A stretch of DNA of 64,000 nucleotides, from NCBI RefSeq assembly GCF_009857885.1, contig NZ_WWER01000009.1, positions 62,001-126,000 on the forward strand, in the 5' to 3' direction. The notes beneath the pieces are model-generated. The model searched no databases, was not told the origin of the DNA, and worked only from the letters and a program-made list of their open reading frames with translations. This document shows, piece by piece, positions 57,969 through 64,000 of this stretch. Both the position numbers and the translations under genes were made by a program. The number at the start of each line of letters is the position of its first letter. The first letter of the stretch is position 1. This stretch comes from Pusillimonas sp. TS35 (GTDB lineage: Bacteria; Pseudomonadota; Gammaproteobacteria; Burkholderiales; Burkholderiaceae_B).

Positions 57969-58002
57969 ATTGGATGCAGTGTCACCCCATTCCGTTCCCG
58001 AC
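57969..58002 (-). promoter_or_regulatory. Autoregulatory ECF-type promoter of the sigma gene
   Basis: On the minus strand GTCGGGAACGG (58002-57992), 15 nt, CATCCAAT (57976-57969), 27 bp upstream of the sigma start. Identical 11-mer, 8-mer and spacing occur at 55989-56022. Autoregulation is typical for ECF sigmas. Confidence 0.8.
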
Positions 58003-58122
58003 GCAAGCAGTGGCCGACCTGGCCTCCGCATCCCCTGCGCCGGCGTACGGGTGCGGCTCACAACAACGAGCCGCAGGCCGCGATCAGCGCCCCGTCCGAC
58101 GCCGGCGCGGCCGGGCCGGCCA

Positions 58123-59046
58123 TCAGCCGGCCGTCGCGACTGCCTCGCTGGGGACCAGCGCCTCAAAGCGACGGCGTGCCGCTATGTGTTCCGGGCGTGG
58201 CTTGAGCCCATACAAGGGAGCGCCCAGCGTATTCTCCATGCTGTTGTACACCATGAACACATTGGCACGCGGCCAGGGCGAAATATTGCCGTTGGAGCCA
58301 TGCATGGTGTTGCAGTCGAAAAACACGACGGAGCCCGCCTTGGCGGTCATGGGGCGGATACCGCCCTGCTCCGCCAGCAGTTGCAGACTCAACGGGTCGG
58401 GCACGCCATACTCCTGCTTCTTGAGCGACTGCTTGTAGTGGTCGTCGGGGGTTTCGCCTAGGCAGGAAATGAACTGCGTATGCGAACCAGGCACCAGCAT
58501 GAGTGGCCCGTTGCAAGCATTGTTATCGGTCAGCAATACCGAGCAACTGAGCGCCCGCATGCGCGGCATACCGTCTTCGACATGCCAGGTTTCGAAATCC
58601 GAGTGCCAGTAGAATTCCTTGCCCTTGAAGCCAGGCTTCATATTGGCGCGCGACTGGTGCATATACACTTCGGAGCCAAGAATCTGGCGCGCCACATGAA
58701 TCAGGCGTGGATCGCGTGCAAGCTTGGCAATACGGTCGCTGAGCTCATGCACACGGAAGATGGAACGCACGGCATCGCTGCCCGGCTCCGTAATGGCTTC
58801 CTCCAGCGCCGTGATTGCCGGATCGGTGCTCATGCGCCGGATTTCCTCCAGCAGCGCCTTCACGTCGGCCTCGTCGAAAACGTCTTCCAGCAGAATGAAG
58901 CCGTCGCGCGCGTAGCTGTCAAGTTGGCCGGCCGACAACGCATCGGCATAGGCGCCCTCGCCGTAAACAACCGGATCTTGCCGTGCAATGATCGCCGCGC
59001 TCCGGTCTGTACGCGACGCATAAATATCAGTCATGGTGGCTGTCAT
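58123..59046 (-). CDS. ectD: Ectoine 5-hydroxylase EctD
   Basis: 307 aa Fe(II)/2-oxoglutarate dioxygenase making 5-hydroxyectoine. The iron-binding triad is visible as H-x-D in FYWHSDFETWHVEDGMPRMRA and the distal His in FFDCNTMHGSNGNISPWPRAN; the EctD signature F-W-H-S-D-F-E-T-W-H is intact. The N-terminus holds DGFILLEDVFDEADV. ATG 59046 is used because GGAG sits 9 nt upstream; a longer frame is possible but not conserved. Last gene of the ect operon, 60 bp after ectC. Confidence 0.96.
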   Translation of the reverse strand: MTATMTDIYASRTDRSAAIIARQDPVVYGEGAYADALSAGQLDSYARDGFILLEDVFDEADVKALLEEIRRMSTDPAITALEEAITEPGSDAVRSIFRVHELSDRIAKLARDPRLIHVARQILGSEVYMHQSRANMKPGFKGKEFYWHSDFETWHVEDGMPRMRALSCSVLLTDNNACNGPLMLVPGSHTQFISCLGETPDDHYKQSLKKQEYGVPDPLSLQLLAEQGGIRPMTAKAGSVVFFDCNTMHGSNGNISPWPRANVFMVYNSMENTLGAPLYGLKPRPEHIAARRRFEALVPSEAVATAG

Positions 59047-59106
59047 GATGATTACTCCTTCCAAAGCACGCACGCGCCGCGGCGGGCGCATGCGCATCCT
59101 TCAACC

Positions 59107-59502
59107 TCAAACCGTAGCGCTGGCCAGCGGATAGACGCCATCGGCGTCATGCACCTCATTACCCGTGAGCGGCGGATTGAATACGCAGATAACCCGCAAC
59201 GGCTGCGTGCCGCCGCGCAGCCAGTGCTCGTCATTCTCGTTCAGCGCATACACCACGCCTGGCCCGAGCGCATACTTCCTACCGTCGGCGATCGTTTCGA
59301 TCTCACCGTCGCCTTCGATGCACCATACGGCTTCGAGATGATTCTGATAATGGATGTGGGTCTGCGTGCCGGGAAAAATCGTGGTTTCGTGAAACGAAAA
59401 CCCCATCCCGTCCTTGCTCAGCAGTACACGCCGGCTAACCCAGGTATCGGTCTTGACCTCATGCTCGGTACCAATCACATCGTTCACATTGCGTACGATC
59501 AT
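59107..59502 (-). CDS. ectC: Ectoine synthase EctC
   Basis: 131 aa cupin that closes N-gamma-acetyl-diaminobutyrate into ectoine. [43 protein letters not shown] and [14 protein letters not shown] contain the metal-binding Glu/His and cupin strands. The start overlaps the ectB stop (ATGA). Confidence 0.97.
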   Translation of the reverse strand: MIVRNVNDVIGTEHEVKTDTWVSRRVLLSKDGMGFSFHETTIFPGTQTHIHYQNHLEAVWCIEGDGEIETIADGRKYALGPGVVYALNENDEHWLRGGTQPLRVICVFNPPLTGNEVHDADGVYPLASATV

Positions 59503-60809
59503 CGCGCCTTTCCTCCAAATTTCAGCACACGAGCACTCACGCCGCGCTCACCCAGTACCTGCGCCACGCTGCGTTCGATAATTTCCAGACCGCGAAGCAA
59601 CAGGTCGTCCTCGATCGTCAGTGCGGGCAGTATCTTGAGCACCTCATCGTGCGCGCCCGAGGTTTCAATCACTACACCATGCTCGAATGCCTTGGCCGCA
59701 AATGCATTGGCCAAGCCATTTTCTGGCGGCGCGACCAGCCCCTGGATCAGGCCGCGCCCACGTACGCTCAAGCCTGCCGCAGGATAGCTGTGCACGATAT
59801 TTTCGAGCCAGTCGCGCACCATGCGTTCCTTGCGCGCGGTTTCCTCCGCGAAGCGGCCGTCGGCCCAATAGCTGTCCAGCGCCTGGGCGGCGGTCACGAA
59901 CGCCAGATTGTTGCCGCGGAAAGTGCCGCTGTGGGCGCCCGGCTTCCAGATATCGAACTCGGGCTTCATCATTACCAACGACATCGGCATACCGAAACCA
60001 GACAGCGATTTGGACAGCGTGATAATGTCGGGTTGGATGCCGAAGGGCTCGAAGCTGAAGAACGTGCCAGTGCGGCCGCAGCCCACTTGAATGTCATCGA
60101 CGATCAGCAGCATGTCGTAGCGTCGGCAGACGCGCTCGAGATCCTGCAACCAACGCCGCGAGGCAACATTTACGCCGCCTTCGCCCTGTACGGTTTCGAC
60201 AATGACCGCGGCGGGATGATCCAGGCCGCTGCTGGGATCATCGAGCATACGCTCGATATAGTCCATGGTATTGACGTCCGGCCCCATATACCCGTCGAAA
60301 GGCATAAAGGTGGAATTTCCCAGCGCCATCCCCGCGGCCTGGCGGAATTTTGCATTGGCTGTCGCACCCAGCGAGCCCACCGACACGCCATGAAAGCCAT
60401 GGGTAAACGAAATGATGTTGGAACGGCCTTTGACTTGCCGGGCGAGCTTTAGCGCCGCCTCGACCGCGTTGGTCCCGGTCGGCCCGGTGAACTGTAGCCG
60501 GTACTCCCAGCCGCGCGGTTTCAGCAATACCCGGTCTACCGCTTCCAGAAAATACTTCTTGGCGCTGGTTGCCATGTCCAGGCCGTGCACTACACCGTCA
60601 GTATTCAGATAATCAATCAGGCGACTCTTGAGCACCTGATTGTTGTGTCCATAATTCAGCGTCCCCGCACCACTGAAGAAATCGATATATTCATTATTCT
60701 GTTCATCGATGAGGAGCGATCCCTTGGCCTTGTTGAAAACAACCGGGAACGACCGGACGTAGCCCCTGACTTCAGACTCCATCCGGTCAAATATTTTCAA
60801 ATCAGTCAT
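59499..60809 (-). CDS. ectB: Diaminobutyrate-2-oxoglutarate aminotransferase EctB
   Basis: 436 aa class-III PLP aminotransferase that makes L-2,4-diaminobutyrate from aspartate semialdehyde. [30 protein letters not shown] at the N-terminus is EctB-specific; the PLP lysine is in [19 protein letters not shown], Asp in [15 protein letters not shown]. It lies 100 bp after ectA and overlaps ectC. That 100-bp gap is the largest in the operon; I see no terminator in it. Confidence 0.97.
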   Translation of the reverse strand: MTDLKIFDRMESEVRGYVRSFPVVFNKAKGSLLIDEQNNEYIDFFSGAGTLNYGHNNQVLKSRLIDYLNTDGVVHGLDMATSAKKYFLEAVDRVLLKPRGWEYRLQFTGPTGTNAVEAALKLARQVKGRSNIISFTHGFHGVSVGSLGATANAKFRQAAGMALGNSTFMPFDGYMGPDVNTMDYIERMLDDPSSGLDHPAAVIVETVQGEGGVNVASRRWLQDLERVCRRYDMLLIVDDIQVGCGRTGTFFSFEPFGIQPDIITLSKSLSGFGMPMSLVMMKPEFDIWKPGAHSGTFRGNNLAFVTAAQALDSYWADGRFAEETARKERMVRDWLENIVHSYPAAGLSVRGRGLIQGLVAPPENGLANAFAAKAFEHGVVIETSGAHDEVLKILPALTIEDDLLLRGLEIIERSVAQVLGERGVSARVLKFGGKAR

Positions 60810-60909
60810 TTATCTTCTCCTTCTATTGATGAAACGCCTTCCCACGACGTGCCCTCGCAGGAACGCCAGCGTTTCGATTAAAGACGATCAGCCCACCCGC
60901 GACGAAACG

Positions 60910-61503
60910 CTATAGAGGCTGAAATGGGCCAATGCGAAGCAGGGGTTCGTCGTCGTGCCCCTGCGGGCCGAACAATGAACGGCCAAACAGCGGCGACTCT
61001 GAAATCCTGGTATTGAGTGAACGGGCCATCCCTTCGAACAGCGCTCGCGATGCGCGGTTCTCGGGCCCGACAGTCGTTTCGATGAAGCGCACATGGCGCA
61101 GGCCCGGGCGTCGCAGCAATTGCCGCAACATTTGCCCTGCCAGGCCCTTACCCCGCGCGTCGGGGTGTACAGCTACCTGCCAGACGAACAATGTGTCTGA
61201 CTTATCTGGAACAAGATAGCCAGAGATATATCCCTGCAATGACTCGCCCTCGCCGGCGACGATGCACGTGGCCGGAAAGTGCTCGCTGAGCACCAGATAG
61301 GTATAGAGGGAATTGAGGTCGAGTGGCGGGCACTCGGAGACAAGCTGGTGAATGGCGGCGCCGTCGTCCTTGCGCGGTCGCCTGAACCAGGTCTGGCCTG
61401 ATCCGGAGGGTGAGGTTGCCGCGCTTGCGGTGCCGTAGGAGGCATCGGGCGCGGCAGAGACAGGATTTTGTTCGAGGGGGTTGATCGTTAATTCAGTCGT
61501 CAC
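60910..61503 (-). CDS. ectA: Diaminobutyrate acetyltransferase EctA
   Basis: 197 aa GNAT enzyme. The first 35 residues are low-complexity (PLEQNPVSAAPDASYGTASAATSPSG), then the catalytic core: FRRPRKDDGAAIHQLVSECPPLDLNSLYTYLVL, WQVAVHPDARGKGLAGQML and ETTVGPENRASRALFEGMARSL. It acetylates diaminobutyrate using acetyl-CoA. Start overlaps the regulator's stop (ATGA), so EctR and EctA are coupled. Confidence 0.97.
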   Translation of the reverse strand: MTTELTINPLEQNPVSAAPDASYGTASAATSPSGSGQTWFRRPRKDDGAAIHQLVSECPPLDLNSLYTYLVLSEHFPATCIVAGEGESLQGYISGYLVPDKSDTLFVWQVAVHPDARGKGLAGQMLRQLLRRPGLRHVRFIETTVGPENRASRALFEGMARSLNTRISESPLFGRSLFGPQGHDDEPLLRIGPFQPL

Positions 61504-62042
61504 ACCATAAGTCCCGATTCTGGAAGCGCCCCCTTGGTGTCGGGAACATCAAGGATAGGCGAAGCATGATCGCCTGGCGCTTCGGGCGGCGCCACGCCGC
61601 CGGATTCCATAAGATCGACAATACGCTCGAGCGACGAGGTAATACTCGCCTGCTCGGGCTCGGGCAAGGCCTTGAGTGCCTCTGACAGCTTCTGCTGCAG
61701 CGGCGAAGGTGTGTCAATTGCCAACTGGCGGCCAGCATCGGTGGCCGTGACGAAAACGATGCGGCGGTCTTCTCGGCCGCGTTCACGGCGAATCAGACCC
61801 TTGTCTTCGAGACGGTCGAGAATGCCGACAACGGTGCTGGCGCTGACGTGAATTTCACGGCTGATCGCGGTGGCGGTCAGCGGCCCGTGGTCGATAGCCG
61901 CCCGCAGGCACACAAGCTGCGGCGCCGTGATGTTGCTGCATGCGGCAAGCTGACGCGAATGCAGAGCAACCGACCGCGTTATGCGGCGTAGCGCGCGCAA
62001 TATGCGCAGATCAAATTGCTCGGTAGTGCTGGGGGCGGTCAT
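61500..62042 (-). CDS. ectR: MarR-family regulator of ectoine genes (EctR)
   Basis: 180 aa. MarR-type winged HTH: LRALRRITRSVALHSRQLAACSNITAPQLVCLRAAIDHGPLTATAISREIHVSASTVVGILDRLEDKGLIRRERGREDRRIVFVTATDAGRQLA. It lies directly upstream of ectA in the same operon; EctR homologues of other bacteria repress ect genes at low salt. A 16-bp near-palindrome lies 33 bp upstream of its start and recurs upstream of ehuB. Control of both by EctR is inferred; the name follows position and family. Confidence 0.88.
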   Translation of the reverse strand: MTAPSTTEQFDLRILRALRRITRSVALHSRQLAACSNITAPQLVCLRAAIDHGPLTATAISREIHVSASTVVGILDRLEDKGLIRRERGREDRRIVFVTATDAGRQLAIDTPSPLQQKLSEALKALPEPEQASITSSLERIVDLMESGGVAPPEAPGDHASPILDVPDTKGALPESGLMV

Positions 62043-62074
62043 GATATATGTGTAAAAAACAATTCAACAAAATT

Positions 62075-62090
62075 GATTTCTACTCAAATC
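62075..62090 (-). promoter_or_regulatory. Candidate EctR operator upstream of ectR-ectABCD
   Basis: On the minus strand GATTTGAGTAGAAATC: arms GATTT/AAATC. The same sequence with one change (A to T in the centre) lies at 52786-52801 before ehuB. The flanking DNA is AT-rich (62043-62095), as expected for a promoter, but no convincing -10 is seen at the right distance. Confidence 0.7.
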
Positions 62091-62193
62091 ATATGAGACC
62101 TGAACGAATACGTCAAGGTGACGCTATGACGAACGGCAGGCCACAGGGCGCTGCAGCAGCGCCAGGCGACCGCGTGCCTGCCTGTACAACGTC

Positions 62194-63654
62194 TCAGGAG
62201 GCGGTACCGCCGACAGTCAGGCTGTCCAGCCGGATTGTGGGCATGCCTACGCCCACCGGCACACTCTGGCCCTCTTTGCCGCAGGTGCCCACCCCGGAAT
62301 CAAGCTGCAAGTCGTTCCCTATCATGCTGACGGTATTCATGGCATCGGGGCCGTTGCCAATCAGCGTGGCGCCCTTGACCGGATACGTGATGCGGCCGTC
62401 CTCGATCATGTATGCCTCGGAGGCCGAGAACACAAACTTGCCACTGGTGATATCCACCTGCCCACCGCCGAAATTGGCCGCATATAGGCCTTTCTTGACC
62501 GAGCCGATGATCTCGGCAGGATCTTTGTCGCCACCCAGCATATAGGTATTGGTCATGCGCGGCATAGGCAGATGTGCATAGGACTCGCGCCGCCCATTGC
62601 CGGTCACCGGCATTTTCATCAGACGCGCATTGAGTGAATCCTGCATATACCCCTTGAGAATGCCGTCCTCAATCAGCACGTTATGTTGGGTCGGGTTGCC
62701 TTCATCGTCGATATTGAGCGAACCACGGCGATCAGCCAGCGTACCGTCGTCGACCACGGTAACACCGCGCGCCGCCACGCGCTCGCCGATGCGCCCGGAA
62801 AATACGCTGGAGCCCTTGCGATTGAAATCGCCTTCCAGCCCGTGGCCCACTGCTTCGTGCAGCAGGATGCCGGGCCAGCCTGCGCCCAGCACCACTGTCA
62901 TTTCGCCAGCCGGGGCCGGGCGAGACTCGAGATTGGTCAGTGCTTCGTGCACGGCCCGGGCCACATAGCCGCGCAGAAGGTCATCGGTGAAATAAGCCAG
63001 CCCGGTGCGGCCGCCCCCGCCGGCAACGCCAACTTCACGCCGCCCGTTGCGCTCGGCGATCACAGTAAGCGACAGCCTGACCAAAGGTCGTACGTCGGCG
63101 GCCAGGCGCCCGTCGCTGCCCGCTACCATGACAACATCGTATTCCGCGCCCAGCCCGGCCATCACCTGGATAATGTGAGGATCCGCCGCCCGCGCCATGG
63201 CTTCGATGCGCTCCAGAAGTGCTACCTTTTCGGGGGCAGTCAGCGTGGCAACCGGGTCGATGGCCGGGTATAGGCCGGCGCGCGGCAGCCCTTCCCCAGC
63301 GGATATTTTTTGCTTTCCCGCGCCCTTGCGGCCTATGGCCCGCACGGCGTGGGCGGACGACATCAACGCCTCGGCCGACAGGCTGTCGGAATATGCGAAT
63401 GCGGTTTTCTCGCCGCTGAGTGCGCGCACGCCAACACCCTGCTCTATTGAGAAACTGCCGGTCTTGACGATGCCTTCTTCCAGGCTCCAGCTTTCACTGC
63501 GCGTATATTGAAAATAAAGGTCGGCATAATCAACCTTGTGCGTAAAGATCGCGCCCAGCGCACGCGCCATGTCAGATTCGGTCAACCCCCAAGGGTCGAG
63601 CAGCAGCGATTTGGCCGTGGCCAGGGACTGAATGGTTGTATCTACGGGTTTCAT
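62194..63654 (-). CDS. tldD: Metalloprotease TldD
   Basis: 486 aa. TldD of the TldD/TldE(PmbA) pair, which degrades unstructured peptides and matures microcin B17 in E. coli. The zinc motif [22 protein letters not shown] (HExxxH) is intact, with [31 protein letters not shown] and [13 protein letters not shown] following. Start ATG 63654 ([12 protein letters not shown]). pmbA is not in the window. It follows a nitrilase-family gene by 25 bp; the pair nit-tldD is common in betaproteobacteria. Confidence 0.96.
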   Translation of the reverse strand: MKPVDTTIQSLATAKSLLLDPWGLTESDMARALGAIFTHKVDYADLYFQYTRSESWSLEEGIVKTGSFSIEQGVGVRALSGEKTAFAYSDSLSAEALMSSAHAVRAIGRKGAGKQKISAGEGLPRAGLYPAIDPVATLTAPEKVALLERIEAMARAADPHIIQVMAGLGAEYDVVMVAGSDGRLAADVRPLVRLSLTVIAERNGRREVGVAGGGGRTGLAYFTDDLLRGYVARAVHEALTNLESRPAPAGEMTVVLGAGWPGILLHEAVGHGLEGDFNRKGSSVFSGRIGERVAARGVTVVDDGTLADRRGSLNIDDEGNPTQHNVLIEDGILKGYMQDSLNARLMKMPVTGNGRRESYAHLPMPRMTNTYMLGGDKDPAEIIGSVKKGLYAANFGGGQVDITSGKFVFSASEAYMIEDGRITYPVKGATLIGNGPDAMNTVSMIGNDLQLDSGVGTCGKEGQSVPVGVGMPTIRLDSLTVGGTAS

Positions 63655-63679
63655 GAATGGCCGCGAGAAAAAGTATGTT

Positions 63680-64000
63680 TTACAGAGTGCGATGCCTGAG
63701 CGCCGGCAGTGCGGTGCGCACCGCCTCCAGGCGCCCCGGCGCGATGTTGCCGGCCGCATAACCAGGGCCTTCGGCGATTTGCTCTACGATATCGCCCCAT
63801 GGATCCACTAACATGGAATGACCCCATGTACGACGACCATTTTCATGCCTGCCTCCCTGGGCAGGGGCCAGTACGTAACATTGGTTTTCAATGGCTCGCG
63901 CACGCAACAGGATTTCCCAGTGCGCCGAACCAGTTGTGTAGGTGAAGGCGGATGGCAGGACAATCAAGCTGACTTCGCCCTGCGCCCTGAACAGCTCTGG
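63680..64000 (-). CDS. Nitrilase-superfamily (carbon-nitrogen hydrolase), 5' end cut by window edge
   Basis: The last 106 residues are visible: [80 protein letters not shown]. This is the C-terminal half of a Nit1-type hydrolase, probably a deaminated-glutathione amidase or omega-amidase; the Cys-Glu-Lys catalytic residues are outside the window. The frame is open to the edge. 25 bp upstream of tldD in the same direction. Confidence 0.9.
   Translation of the reverse strand, partial: PELFRAQGEVSLIVLPSAFTYTTGSAHWEILLRARAIENQCYVLAPAQGGRHENGRRTWGHSMLVDPWGDIVEQIAEGPGYAAGNIAPGRLEAVRTALPALRHRTL

Noticed and set aside
58114-58132. GGCCGGC/GCCGGCC hairpin at the ectD 3' end as operon terminator
   Set aside because: Seven pairs, no T-run, and one arm lies inside the ectD coding sequence; it may be coding-bias effect.
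62070-62095. Pairing TTGA/TCAA as a simple 4-bp dyad upstream of ectR
   Set aside because: Replaced by the better supported 16-bp GATTT...AAATC site that recurs before ehuB.

Overview
The window is 64 kb of high-GC DNA with dense core-type gene order and no insertion sequence, prophage or CRISPR array that I can see. The mix of genes (exbB-exbD-lpxK-ycaR-kdsB-adk, clpS-clpA, xseA-sodB, glcDEF, several branched-chain amino acid ABC systems, ectoine genes) fits a betaproteobacterium of the order Burkholderiales, most likely Alcaligenaceae (Bordetella/Achromobacter/Pusillimonas-like). That assignment is an inference from gene content; no database search was possible.

Layout. 1-4760 (minus): a Liv-type ABC importer (livK-H-M-G-F, livF cut by the window edge). 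4902-8711 (minus): putA with candidate autoregulatory operator sites. 8999-15663 (minus): pqiC, pqiB, pqiA, clpA and clpS, with pqiA overlapping clpA. 15826-16677 (plus): a cold-shock protein and a DUF192 protein. 16728-21303 (minus): a UPF0016 manganese exporter under a yybP-ykoY manganese riboswitch, pcaF-type thiolase, sodB and xseA. 21304-21912: a 600-bp non-coding, partly AT-rich gap with DnaA-box-like sequences, from which genes diverge. 21913-30802 (plus): exbB, exbD, lpxK, ycaR, kdsB, adk, an SDR dehydrogenase, murJ, rpsT, a 2-hydroxyacid dehydrogenase and a PerM-type permease. 30817-38666: lysR/azoR divergent pair, ribA and a second Liv-type importer that has a LivM-LivG fusion. 38948-42614 (plus): two unknown proteins, cytochrome b561, purB and cytochrome c'. 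42731-42806: tRNA-Lys(CUU). 43206-51185: GST, TSUP permease, mnmA, glcF-glcE-glcD and a second FAD-linked oxidase. 51270-52575 (minus): a DAHP synthase preceded by a PheL-like leader peptide and attenuator. 52959-55961 (plus): ehuB-C-D-A ectoine uptake. 56060-57942: a secreted unknown protein and a cupredoxin facing an ECF sigma gene. 58123-62042 (minus): ectR-ectA-ectB-ectC-ectD. 62194-64000 (minus): tldD and a nitrilase-family gene cut by the edge.

How it fits together. Three regulatory circuits can be read from the DNA. (1) A 16-bp near-palindrome, 15/16 identical, lies upstream of both ehuBCDA and ectR-ectABCD, suggesting that the MarR-type EctR controls both ectoine uptake and ectoine/5-hydroxyectoine synthesis. 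(2) The ECF sigma gene and the secreted-protein/cupredoxin operon carry the same bipartite promoter (GTCGGGAACGG, 15 nt, CATCCAAT), which defines a small self-regulated regulon. (3) The DAHP synthase has a Phe/Tyr-rich leader peptide with terminator and antiterminator segments, i.e. transcription attenuation by phenylalanine. The manganese riboswitch and the PutA operator pair are further cis elements visible in the sequence.
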